NCBI GenBank assembly: GCA_002401055.1
Contig: NVRZ01000119.1
Location: 1 to 8,617, forward strand
Direction: 5' to 3'
Source: Bacteroidota bacterium
GTDB lineage: Bacteria; Bacteroidota; Bacteroidia; NORP154
Length of the DNA: 8,617 nt
Shown: piece after piece, positions 1-7,287 of the stretch
How positions within the stretch are numbered: the stretch's first letter is position 1
Layout of the letters: every line of letters begins with the position of its first letter
The notes under the pieces: generated by a model
Seen by the model: only the letters and a program-made list of their open reading frames with translations
Told to the model about the DNA's origin: nothing
Database searches by the model: none
Position numbers and translations under genes: made by a program

Positions 1-426
1 CATATTAACATGGTTACCGTTGATGAATACAAGGAAATTTACTCGGATTTAGTTAGAAAGGAGACCATGCTTATTCAGCCTTTTCAAAAAAATGTAGTTG
101 ATAAGGGCGAGGTGGCATACATGATATTTGACGGGAAGTACACACACGCAGTTCTGAAAACCGCGAAACAAGGGGAGTTTAGAGTTCAAGATGACTTTGG
201 TGGCACAGTTAAAGAATACACTCCATCGCCTGAGGAGATCAGGTTTGCAGAACATGCTGCCAAACAATGTACTCCGCTACCGGTATACGCACGAGTAGAC
301 GTAATTACGGATAACGAGGAAAAGCTTGCAGTTACCGAGATGGAGCTTATAGAACCAGAATTATGGTTTCGGTTTCATCCAGAGGCAGCCGACAGGTTTG
401 CTAACGCCATTTTCAAGACTTTCTAG
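1..426 (+). CDS. ATP-grasp domain protein (RimK/glutathione-synthetase-like), C-terminal part only
   Basis: The frame is open to the left edge, so this is the 3' end of a longer gene. The Met at base 10 is probably internal, and residues below are numbered from it. The visible part looks like the C-terminal half of the ATP-grasp fold found in RimK, prokaryotic glutathione synthetase and DcsG-like ligases, which usually run to about 280-300 residues. Seen: a QPF start to the core (23-25), a strand-turn-strand with GEVAYMIFDGKYTHAVLK (33-50), FRVQDDFGGT (57-66) where this family places nucleotide/phosphate contacts, YARVD (93-97) and the acidic stretch TEMELIEPEL (109-118). D97, E110 and E112 are likely Mg2+ ligands by family analogy. 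Such enzymes join a carboxylate, activated as acyl-phosphate, to an amine or similar nucleophile. The substrate cannot be judged because the N-terminal domain is missing. A perfect 8 bp hairpin follows the stop codon. Confidence 0.75.
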   Translation, partial: HINMVTVDEYKEIYSDLVRKETMLIQPFQKNVVDKGEVAYMIFDGKYTHAVLKTAKQGEFRVQDDFGGTVKEYTPSPEEIRFAEHAAKQCTPLPVYARVDVITDNEEKLAVTEMELIEPELWFRFHPEAADRFANAIFKTF

Positions 427-427
427 C

Positions 428-449
428 ACTATATTGTTGAAAATATAGT
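428..449 (+). repeat. Perfect 8 bp inverted repeat just after the ATP-grasp stop codon
   Basis: ACTATATT (428-435) and AATATAGT (442-449) are exact reverse complements around a 6 nt loop. The hairpin begins one base after the TAG stop at 424-426. The stem is AT-rich and no T-run follows it, so it is at best a weak terminator or an mRNA 3'-end stabiliser. Confidence 0.4.
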
Positions 450-524
450 TGATATAAGCCAATTTAAGTCAGCTAATCAAGTATTTTGAGCTGGAAAACT
501 TAATTAATCAATTATACTGCTTAC

Positions 525-920
525 ATGAAAAATATTATTCTTTTTATTCCATTATTTCTAATTGGACTTACTGGATTTGGTCAAGAAAATGATGTGGCAA
601 CGGAGAGCGCATTCACTGTCGAAAAAGAAAACAAGGTCAAAATACTCATGCCCGGAACAGGCACCTTAAAAGGTACGGTCTATGTACTGAATGAAAAAAA
701 TGTTATCCCACTTGCTTTTATTGATATAAAGAACGGCAAGCAGCTGCAAGCGAATAAAGATGGATACTTTGAAGTTGAAGTAGATACTGGTAATTATGAA
801 ATTTCAATCACTAGCGCCGGATACAAGGATTTGATTATCAAAGATTTCAGAATAAAGTGGGGAAAGGAACTGACGTTAAAAGTTTCTCTGGCTAATGAGA
901 AAGGACTTCGCAAAAACTAG
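525..920 (+). CDS. Small secreted protein with a carboxypeptidase-regulatory-like domain
   Basis: This 131-residue protein has a clear signal peptide: K2, a hydrophobic core at 4-17, and a likely cut after FGQ at about residue 20. A low-complexity linker (21-46) leads to one beta-sandwich domain (about 47-122) of the CarboxypepD_reg-like/transthyretin-like type. The typical pattern is visible: LKGTVYV at the start, a P-x-A-x-I/V-x-I strand (62-68), NKDGYFEVEVDTGNYEI (77-93), SAGYKDL (97-103), and a final strand LTLKVSL (116-122). In Bacteroidota this domain usually sits at the N-terminus of TonB-dependent receptors or outer-membrane enzymes. Here it stands alone, with no plug, barrel or peptidase, so it is probably a small periplasmic or surface protein of unknown partner. 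It lies 98 nt after the ATP-grasp gene and 116 nt before the phosphatase gene, all on the same strand. No Shine-Dalgarno site is seen before the ATG. Confidence 0.7.
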   Translation: MKNIILFIPLFLIGLTGFGQENDVATESAFTVEKENKVKILMPGTGTLKGTVYVLNEKNVIPLAFIDIKNGKQLQANKDGYFEVEVDTGNYEISITSAGYKDLIIKDFRIKWGKELTLKVSLANEKGLRKN

Positions 921-980
921 GCTTGATCCTTTATACCCTTAGATAGGTAGTCTAATTTCTTATTCCTGGCGGCATGCGAC

Positions 981-1003
981 TGATCAATGTAATAGTGATC
1001 AAT
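981..1003. repeat. Paired TGATCAAT repeats upstream of the PhoD-like gene
   Basis: TGATCAAT occurs at 981-988 and again at 996-1003, 15 bp from start to start. Each copy contains the palindrome TGATCA, so the pair is both a direct repeat and an inverted repeat. It sits 34-56 bp before the phosphatase ATG. The second copy runs into CAATTTG, a near match to the TAnnTTTG -7 element of Bacteroidota promoters but lacking the TA. An operator or a short hairpin is possible; the pattern could also be chance. Confidence 0.3.
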
Positions 1004-1036
1004 TTGCTAAATTAGCCGTGAATCCAAAATTGTATA

Positions 1037-2854
1037 ATGCAAAAACTTACTAGCCTTGTCATACTGTTGGCGTTGTCTGCGATCGCAATCGCTCAATCAA
1101 ATATTTATAACAGATCGGAAGTAAACGCCTCTTTAGCTCCTTTTTATCACGGAGTAGCATCTGGTGATCCATTAACCGACAGGGTAATAATTTGGACCCG
1201 ATACACACCTGATTCTGCACAAACCATTGCGAGTATTAACTGGGAAATAGCCAGTGATACTACATTCACAAATATTATCAATAGCGGAACGGTAAGTACT
1301 GATGCGCAAGTGGATTATACGGTAAAAGTTGATGCTACAGGATTACAGGCAAACAGCTGGTACTATTATCGGTTTAGCTACGCTGGGCAAAACTCACTCA
1401 TTGGAAGAACACGCACAGCCCCCTCAGGGCCAGTTGATTCATTGCGCTTCGCGGTTGTTTCATGCTCAGACTATGTCGATGGATATTTTCATGGTTACAC
1501 TAAAATCGTTGAAAGGAATGATATTGATGCTGTCATCCATCTAGGAGATTACATTTATGAAAATGGCGAACAGGGAAGCTTGGGACGCGAACATGAACCG
1601 CCCAATCGAATTACTGAATTGAATGATTATCGACAACGATACTCACAATACCGACTGGACCGTGAACTTAGATGCGTACATCAGATGTATCCTTTTATCA
1701 ATATTTGGGATGATCATGAGCTAGCCAATAATACGTGGTTTGGAGGAGCAGATGGCCATGATTCATTGACGGATGGCGTTTGGGAAGATAGAAGAACAGC
1801 AGCAGCTCGGGTATTTTATGAGTGGTTACCTATACGTCAACCTGATCTGTCTGATACGCTGAAGATTTACAGAGCTTTCAAATGGGGAGACTTGCTCGAC
1901 TTGTACATGACTGATACACGCTTAATTGGCCGTGACCAACAAGATGGAAATGCAATAGATGACACGAGCCGTTATTTACTTGGAACAACCCAACTCGCCT
2001 GGTTATCCTCAGAAATGAAGAACTCTACGGCTCAGTGGAAAATTATGGCTCAACAGGTTATGATGGCTCCATTAGAGATTCCATTCATTGGGCCATTTAC
2101 CACCGATGCATGGGATGGATACCGAGCAGAAAGATCTCGTTTGTACGATACAGTACTCACAAACAATATCAACAAATTCGTGGTGCTTACTGGCGATATT
2201 CATACTGCATGGGCAAACAATCTTGAAGATGGCTCAAGCAATAAAATAGGTGTTGAATTTATTTGCTCAAGCATTACCACCATGAACTCTCCATTTAGTG
2301 TTTCTGCTTCAACCATAAAAGCAGCAAATCCGCATATTCAATATGTAAAGCTGACTGGTCATGGCTATTACATTCTTGATATTAACACCTATAGATGTCA
2401 GGCAGACTACAACTACGTAGGTGATATTACCGACTCTACAGATTTGAGTCAGACAGCTGGTCCCTTCTGGTACACCAACGACAGTGCGAATGTACTTCAA
2501 GAATCCAGCAATGCTTCAATCCCTCGGTCCTCAATATTTGTTACTCAGCCGCCTAAAGAAACTTCATTAATATCCAACTTAAAACGCCATGAGCTTGGTG
2601 CTGCGTTAATTGGGGCTTATCCAAACCCATTCTGGAGCTATTTGTATCTCAAATTGTATCTATTCGAGCCTGCAGAAGTGAATATTGAGATTTATAACAT
2701 GATGGGCGTTCTTATTCGAAGTAAATCCCAAGGAGAATTAACGCAGGGCTTACACTATTTAGATGTTGAAGCCGACAACCTTGCTTCAGGAGCCTATCTG
2801 ATAAAAATTACCCTTGGTGATAAGTTGTTTTCAAGAAAGGTAATTAGATATTAG
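1037..2854 (+). CDS. Secreted PhoD-like alkaline phosphatase/phosphodiesterase with T9SS sorting domain
   Basis: This 605-residue protein is predicted to hydrolyse phosphate esters outside the cell. It has a signal peptide (1-20, cut after AIAQ). The N-terminal Ig-like PhoD domain (about 35-128) starts with HGVASGDPLTDRVIIWTRYTP (38-58), a hallmark of the family. The metallophosphatase domain (about 135-460) carries VVSCSD (140-145), HLGDYIYE (168-175), IWDDHE (223-228) followed by NN (231-232), TDTR (292-295) and TGDIHTAW (385-392). By analogy with Bacillus PhoD, C143, D171 and Y174 would bind Fe, and D171, D387 and H389 would help bind Ca. No key motif is missing. The tail (about 525-605), with YPNPF (528-532), GAYLIKI (585-591) and terminal KVIRY, is a T9SS type A sorting domain, so the enzyme should be exported across the outer membrane and released or surface-anchored. 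It probably scavenges phosphate from organic esters. No Pho box was recognised upstream, and no phosphate transporter lies within the window. Confidence 0.93.
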   Translation: MQKLTSLVILLALSAIAIAQSNIYNRSEVNASLAPFYHGVASGDPLTDRVIIWTRYTPDSAQTIASINWEIASDTTFTNIINSGTVSTDAQVDYTVKVDATGLQANSWYYYRFSYAGQNSLIGRTRTAPSGPVDSLRFAVVSCSDYVDGYFHGYTKIVERNDIDAVIHLGDYIYENGEQGSLGREHEPPNRITELNDYRQRYSQYRLDRELRCVHQMYPFINIWDDHELANNTWFGGADGHDSLTDGVWEDRRTAAARVFYEWLPIRQPDLSDTLKIYRAFKWGDLLDLYMTDTRLIGRDQQDGNAIDDTSRYLLGTTQLAWLSSEMKNSTAQWKIMAQQVMMAPLEIPFIGPFTTDAWDGYRAERSRLYDTVLTNNINKFVVLTGDIHTAWANNLEDGSSNKIGVEFICSSITTMNSPFSVSASTIKAANPHIQYVKLTGHGYYILDINTYRCQADYNYVGDITDSTDLSQTAGPFWYTNDSANVLQESSNASIPRSSIFVTQPPKETSLISNLKRHELGAALIGAYPNPFWSYLYLKLYLFEPAEVNIEIYNMMGVLIRSKSQGELTQGLHYLDVEADNLASGAYLIKITLGDKLFSRKVIRY

Positions 2855-2887
2855 AATCCACCCTTGCGATTTATTTATGGGCGGATT
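2855..2887. terminator. Imperfect hairpin between the convergent genes, possible bidirectional terminator
   Basis: AATCCACCC (2855-2863) pairs with GGGCGGATT (2879-2887) with one internal mismatch (A/C) and a 15 nt AT-rich loop. It fills the 31 bp gap between the + strand phosphatase stop (2852-2854) and the - strand oxidoreductase stop (2886-2888), and overlaps the latter. Position favours a shared terminator. Neither side has a good T-run, so the efficiency is uncertain. Confidence 0.4.
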
Positions 2888-4475
2888 AAACAGCTCCTGA
2901 TCTGAGAATCGTTTTAGCAGAAAGTTCTCCTCCAGAACCTATAATACCACCTCCTGGATGTGTTCCGGATCCACAAAGCCACAAATCCTTGATTGGAGTT
3001 TGGTAGTTGGACCAACCTGCAACCGGGCGCTGAAAGAGCAATTGCTCCAATGACAGTTCTCCTTGAAAAATATTTCCTTCTGTAAGGCCAAATTTCTTTT
3101 CTATATCCCACGGAGTTAACACCTGACGATAAAGAATCTTGCTTTTGAGATTTGGCATATATTCTGCCAAAGTGTTTACAACTGTATCACCAAACTCCTC
3201 TCTTCTATCCGGCCAGGTATCTGCTCCTTCCTTGAGGTGATACGGTGCATATTGTACAAAACAAGACATGATGTGTTTACCAGGAGGAGCCAGGCTAGGA
3301 TCGGTGAGCGTAGGAATAACACAATCGATAAATGGATGCTTAGAAAAGTCACCGTATTTGGCATCGTCATATGCCCTTTCGAGGTAGTTGATACTTGGAG
3401 CAATGGTGATATCCCCTTTCAAGTGGCCACCAAACCCAGGTCTGCATGCAAAATCTGGTAATCCATCTAAAGCCAAATTCACTTTTCCGGAGCTACCACG
3501 GTATTTAAATCTTTTTAATCCTGTTACGTAGTCATCAGGGAGGTTATCCTCTCCTACCATTCCCAACATGGTTCTGTTCGGATCAGCATTGGATACCACA
3601 ATCTTCGCTTCAATTTCATCTCCATTTTCCAGCACTACTCCAACAGCCCTTCCATTCTTCATCTTAATCTCGGCTACGCCGGCTTCCGTTCTGATTTCAG
3701 CACCAAAGCTCTCAGCGGCCCTGGCACAAGCCATGCTAATTCCACCAGTGCCTCCTTTAGAGAAGCCCCATGAGCGGTAGGCACCATCCAATTCACCCAT
3801 GTAATGATGCAGTAACACATATGCAGTACCAGGTGATCGCACACCCTGGAATGTTCCGATTATACCACTAACGGACATAGGCGCTAGCAATCTCTCACTT
3901 TCAAACCACATGCTAAGGAAGTCCACGGCACTCATGGTGAGCAATTTGGTGTTCAGGTGCATCATCTCAGGCCCCAGCTTCTTTACTGCTTGCCCCAATC
4001 GCATTAGATTCTTTAGCTCCCTCGGATGATAAGAGGTAATATCAGGAGCTGGATGGTCTATCACCTCCTTGGTAAACTTGGAAATAGCAGTCATGGCAAT
4101 GGCGAATTCACCATAAACCTCCGCATCCTTCCTGCTCAGTCTGGATACTTCTCTTCGCGTTAAACTTGCATCGGACCATCTCGCCAATCCAGGATCGCCA
4201 TCAAGAGACGGGGTGAATGTACAGTCCATGGGAATGACTTCATAGCCATGTTCCGCTAAATTTAGCTCCCTAATTATATGTGGCCTAAACAAACTAACAA
4301 CATATGACGCCACTGAGAAAGTAAAACCAGGGTACAATTCTTCCGAAACAGCTGCTCCGCCCAACACATGGCGTTTCTCCACCACCAATACCTTCTTTCC
4401 AGCCTTTGCCAGATATGCAGCACAAACCAGTCCGTTGTGCCCTCCTCCTACCACTATTGCGTCGTACTTGTTCAT
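2886..4475 (-). CDS. FAD-dependent oxidoreductase, PYROXD2/phytoene-desaturase-like (COG1233 type)
   Basis: This 529-residue flavoprotein is full length for its family. The N-terminal Rossmann fold is classic: VVGGGHNGLVCAAYLAKAG (8-26) binds the ADP part of FAD, followed by VEKR (32-35) and GGAAVSEE (39-46). The middle carries MWFESERLLAP (189-199), SPGTAYVLLHHYMGELDG (214-231) and the glycine-rich KGGTGG (240-245). VSNADPNRT (294-302) precedes the substrate domain. The C-terminus has LTPWDIEKKFGLTEGNIFQG (453-472) and the FAD-closing LWLCGSGTHPGGG (498-510). These segments match human PYROXD2 and its bacterial relatives better than true carotenoid desaturases, and no carotenoid genes lie nearby. 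Its substrate is unknown; an amine- or alcohol-type oxidation or a desaturation is plausible. No signal peptide or membrane segment is seen, so it should be cytoplasmic. It follows the TPR gene by 76 nt and is probably last in an operon with that gene and the GcvT-like gene. A perfect inverted repeat lies in its leader. No clear Shine-Dalgarno precedes the ATG. Confidence 0.88.
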   Translation of the reverse strand: MNKYDAIVVGGGHNGLVCAAYLAKAGKKVLVVEKRHVLGGAAVSEELYPGFTFSVASYVVSLFRPHIIRELNLAEHGYEVIPMDCTFTPSLDGDPGLARWSDASLTRREVSRLSRKDAEVYGEFAIAMTAISKFTKEVIDHPAPDITSYHPRELKNLMRLGQAVKKLGPEMMHLNTKLLTMSAVDFLSMWFESERLLAPMSVSGIIGTFQGVRSPGTAYVLLHHYMGELDGAYRSWGFSKGGTGGISMACARAAESFGAEIRTEAGVAEIKMKNGRAVGVVLENGDEIEAKIVVSNADPNRTMLGMVGEDNLPDDYVTGLKRFKYRGSSGKVNLALDGLPDFACRPGFGGHLKGDITIAPSINYLERAYDDAKYGDFSKHPFIDCVIPTLTDPSLAPPGKHIMSCFVQYAPYHLKEGADTWPDRREEFGDTVVNTLAEYMPNLKSKILYRQVLTPWDIEKKFGLTEGNIFQGELSLEQLLFQRPVAGWSNYQTPIKDLWLCGSGTHPGGGIIGSGGELSAKTILRSGAV

Positions 4476-4486
4476 TGAAGATTATG

Positions 4487-4511
4487 AATTATCATTTCTT
4501 GATTGATAATT
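4487..4511. repeat. Perfect 8 bp inverted repeat in the leader of the FAD oxidoreductase gene
   Basis: AATTATCA (4487-4494) and TGATAATT (4504-4511) are exact reverse complements with a 9 nt loop. The repeat starts 11 bp upstream of the oxidoreductase start codon and lies wholly within the 76 bp gap after the TPR gene. There is no T-run on the - strand, so an operator or a translation-modulating hairpin is more likely than a terminator. Because the region is very AT-rich, chance is a real alternative. Confidence 0.35.
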
Positions 4512-4551
4512 AACAACGATATAAATGTAACAGTCAAATTACAATTCATTT

Positions 4552-6036
4552 TCAAATATTTGATTTAAGGATTCGCGCCTTGAGTTTTTGCTCAAAAAAC
4601 GAATGTAAAGGGAATATAAACCCTGCCAATACCGCATTAAATCCCAGCTTTATCGCTGGGGCACCAGAACTGTATTCTTCAATATATGGATCTAACAGTA
4701 CCAGGGTAAACTCAAAGAACAGCAGAAACGCAAAGAACACCATCCCTTCGGCCAAACGAACCGGAATGGTAAACCTTCCAAGCACAAATACACCAGCAAA
4801 AATGAACACCAAAAAGATCAGTATTCCTGAGTATTGAAGATTGTTTCTTCTGCTCTTCTCCGCCATTAGGATTTCAAGCCGCTCCTTTTCAGCCGCGTTC
4901 TTTTGCTGTTCCTCTTTATCGAACTCATATTTTGCTTCCAACTTACCAATGTCCTTACTCTTGTCTTCGTTAAATAATGAGTCTTTTCTGATTGTATATT
5001 TTTTGTAGTACATCAACGATTTTTCATAATTGCCCATTTCTTCATAAACCTCAGAATAACTCAATTCTATAATTTTGAGCAACAAGCTTGTCCCTATCTC
5101 ATTCGCGATGAAGGTGGACTCATCTAATATGGATAAAGCTTTCGGGTATTCGCCATTTATTCTGTACACGTCAGCAAGATTTATGAGGTTATGTGCAATG
5201 CCATAATCTTCTTTAAGCTCCCTTTTGATAATTGTACTTCGTTCTAATATGGCTATAGCCGAGTCTACATCCCCTTTCCTGGAGTAAATCAATCCAAACT
5301 CAGTAAGAATATCTGAAATACCGACCTTATTCCCCTCTTTTTCATAAATTAAAAGGGCGGCTTCATAAAGTGCCCAGGCGCTATCAAGCTCGCCAGAGGC
5401 CTGTAATAAATTTGCTACATTGCTCTGTGCCTGAGCTACACCTATTTTATTTCCAATCTTTTTATCAATCGCAATTGACCGGTTGTAGTAATTCATTGCT
5501 TCTGAAGGATTATTCATTCTCACGTAAAGGGCACCGATGTTATTTAAAGAGTTAGACATCCCAATGCTATCCTTCATTTCCTCCGACTTACCTAAAGATT
5601 TGAGCATAAACTTAGCAGCTGACTCCAAATCTCCAAGACGGTAGTACACATTTCCTAAATTCCCGTAAGCGGAAATTTGGCCTTGCCAGTTCTCTGCCAA
5701 GCCATTCAATCTTACCCCCTCTTTAAGGTTTCCAATCGCTTCACTGTATTCTCCATCATATTCGTTGACAATACCCAAGTACATGAAACCCTTAGCCATT
5801 CCCGAATAATCATCCACGGACTTCCCTATTTCAATCATCCTTTTTGCGTATATCTTGGCCTCAGAAGGATCCACCATTATGAACTCCATATAGAGTTGCC
5901 GACAAATATCAATTTGAATCTCTGGATTGACTTCCGCTTTAAAAGCAGACTCTAAACTGTCAGTGATATTGCCCTTGGAGGGCATCGGTAAGAGTATGTG
6001 AATAAAAAGTAAGACTGGAATTAGATAATACGACAT
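4552..6036 (-). CDS. Tetratricopeptide-repeat membrane protein with coiled coil and three C-terminal TM helices
   Basis: This 494-residue protein has an N-terminal signal sequence or anchor (about 4-18). It then carries about seven TPR units (about 81-355) spaced at 40 rather than 34 residues: the G-[IVM] before each repeat recurs at residues 159/160, 199/200, 239/240 and 279/280, followed by N/L-I/L-G/A positions. This longer period is typical of Rap/MalT-like sensory TPR arrays. A charged, probably coiled-coil stretch (about 358-397) leads to a TM helix (about 403-421) and a hydrophobic domain with two more helices (about 431-449 and 462-478), ending in a basic tail. The TPR array is probably periplasmic. 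In Bacteroidota, proteins built this way often end in a histidine kinase, a LuxR-type HTH or a cyclase; none is present here, so the output is unknown. The start is 21 nt after the GcvT-like stop with only a weak AGG upstream, suggesting co-transcription and possibly translational coupling. A sensor or scaffold role for the neighbouring enzymes is inference. Confidence 0.85.
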   Translation of the reverse strand: MSYYLIPVLLFIHILLPMPSKGNITDSLESAFKAEVNPEIQIDICRQLYMEFIMVDPSEAKIYAKRMIEIGKSVDDYSGMAKGFMYLGIVNEYDGEYSEAIGNLKEGVRLNGLAENWQGQISAYGNLGNVYYRLGDLESAAKFMLKSLGKSEEMKDSIGMSNSLNNIGALYVRMNNPSEAMNYYNRSIAIDKKIGNKIGVAQAQSNVANLLQASGELDSAWALYEAALLIYEKEGNKVGISDILTEFGLIYSRKGDVDSAIAILERSTIIKRELKEDYGIAHNLINLADVYRINGEYPKALSILDESTFIANEIGTSLLLKIIELSYSEVYEEMGNYEKSLMYYKKYTIRKDSLFNEDKSKDIGKLEAKYEFDKEEQQKNAAEKERLEILMAEKSRRNNLQYSGILIFLVFIFAGVFVLGRFTIPVRLAEGMVFFAFLLFFEFTLVLLDPYIEEYSSGAPAIKLGFNAVLAGFIFPLHSFFEQKLKARILKSNI

Positions 6037-6057
6037 TTCAGACCTAAATATTGACAG

Positions 6058-7281
6058 TTAAGCTGATACAGTTTCCAAACCTGGATTGGACCGCTTCCTC
6101 TCTGGATTAAAAAACTGTGTTTTACAAACTTCTGCACTTACCAGGTGTCTGGTGTGCTCAACAGTTACTTCAAACTGCAACTGAGAACCGATCACATCAT
6201 ATGGCTTCTCAAGAATGGCGATAGCTATGTTCTTCTTTAAGGTTGGTGACCAAGTGCCGCTTGTGGCATATCCTATTTGTTTGTAATGATCATCCTCAGC
6301 ATAAACTGGGATTGACGTTCGCCAGGCTTCACCGGATACTTCTGGCGGTAATCCATATTTTGCATATATAGTCTCTAGTTCTGGCCAACTAATATCCAAA
6401 CCCACGGTTCCCCAGAACGAACCTTTTTCCTTTTCAAGCTGTAGCGCCGCCTGTCCATTAAAAGGCTCTCTATCCAGATTAACTGTCCAGCCAAGTCCAA
6501 GTTCATACGGAGACACCTTTCGATCTTCAATAAGCACATGGGCCGCGTTGTGATAATCAGCGCCTTTGAGAATCAGTCCCGCCTCAATTCTTGTTATATC
6601 CAAGGCATCCAATCCAGCAGGCAAAATATCATAATCCTTACCTGCATCCATAATTGTATCCCACAGCTTCAGCGCATTTTTGTTTTCCGTCCATATCTCA
6701 TAGCCCAAATCACCGGTATAGCCTGTTCTGGAAATACGCACATCAAATCCGTCTATGACAGCTTCCGTTACAGCAAAAAACTTGAGCTGATCAATATCAT
6801 AACCCGTACATTTTCGCAAGATCTCCCTGGAAGTGGGCCCTTGTAGAGCCAAGCCACAGATGCTGTCGGTCACATCATTTATCTCTACAACATATCCCCG
6901 AGTGTATCGTTTCAGCCACAAGAAGCTAGGATCAGCAGAAGTAACAAAGAACTCCTCTTCAGAAATATGCATTACAGTTCCATCGTCAATCACTTTTCCA
7001 TCGTCATCGCACCAGCAGAGATAGGAAACGCGCCCAACTTTTAGCTTATTAATATTCTTAACCATCACCCTGGAAAGGAATGATGCAGCATCTTTTCCCT
7101 TAACGGAATATTTGAATAGCGGAGTAACATCCAACAATCCTGCGGAATGTCTGAATGCAAAATACTCTGGAACATAAGCGGTTTCATAGCTTTTTACCGC
7201 GTAATACCCCGACCACTCCTTGTAGCTCATGCTTGTGCATAGCTTCGAGGTTCTTTCAAAAAATGGTGAAGGTAATGGCAT
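6058..7281 (-). CDS. GcvT-like aminomethyltransferase-family protein (folate-dependent)
   Basis: This 407-residue protein has the GcvT fold: the folate-binding domain runs to about residue 280 and the C-terminal barrel covers about 288-395. Motifs seen are LLDVTPLFKYSVKG (49-62), a GRVSYLCWCDDDGKVIDDG stretch (83-101) with the DD pair (99-100) where the catalytic Asp of T-proteins lies, SRTGYTGDLGYEI (184-196), ALDITRIEAG (225-234), and the closing FNPERKR (391-397). The family binds tetrahydrofolate and takes up a one-carbon unit from an amine, ether or thioether; members include glycine-cleavage T-protein, DmdA, LigM and dimethylglycine/sarcosine dehydrogenase domains. It is not an obvious housekeeping T-protein: it is longer, it begins with SPFFERTSKL and EWSGY (22-26), seen in a paralogous group, and the usual ARD of T-protein is ALD (225-227). 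No gcvH or gcvP is adjacent. AAGAGG at 7288-7293 with 6 nt spacing supports the start at 7281 over the Met at residue 18. It heads a probable three-gene operon. Confidence 0.88.
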   Translation of the reverse strand: MPLPSPFFERTSKLCTSMSYKEWSGYYAVKSYETAYVPEYFAFRHSAGLLDVTPLFKYSVKGKDAASFLSRVMVKNINKLKVGRVSYLCWCDDDGKVIDDGTVMHISEEEFFVTSADPSFLWLKRYTRGYVVEINDVTDSICGLALQGPTSREILRKCTGYDIDQLKFFAVTEAVIDGFDVRISRTGYTGDLGYEIWTENKNALKLWDTIMDAGKDYDILPAGLDALDITRIEAGLILKGADYHNAAHVLIEDRKVSPYELGLGWTVNLDREPFNGQAALQLEKEKGSFWGTVGLDISWPELETIYAKYGLPPEVSGEAWRTSIPVYAEDDHYKQIGYATSGTWSPTLKKNIAIAILEKPYDVIGSQLQFEVTVEHTRHLVSAEVCKTQFFNPERKRSNPGLETVSA

Positions 7282-7287
7282 TATAAT

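Noticed and set aside
480..524. Bacteroidota -7 promoter box (TATTTTG) ahead of the small secreted protein
   Set aside because: It is one base short of the TAnnTTTG pattern and has no TTG at suitable spacing upstream, so I did not list it.
2855..2887. Convergent-gene hairpin as something more than a terminator, such as an attachment site or integration scar
   Set aside because: It is a short imperfect stem exactly between two stop codons, with no flanking mobility gene or direct repeat. A terminator is the simplest reading.
3568..3780. Open + strand frame lying opposite the FAD oxidoreductase gene
   Set aside because: It is antisense to a well-supported gene, has no recognisable motif, and reflects codon bias of the real frame. 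The same holds for other overlapping frames such as 6538-6846, 1329-1544 and 3237-3461.
2886..4475. Carotenoid biosynthesis gene (phytoene desaturase)
   Set aside because: The similarity is to the wider superfamily. Motifs fit PYROXD2-like proteins better, and no crtB, crtY or crtZ lies nearby.
4552..6036. Histidine kinase or LuxR-type regulator
   Set aside because: No H-box, ATPase or HTH motif follows the membrane helix; the protein ends about 73 residues later in further hydrophobic helices.
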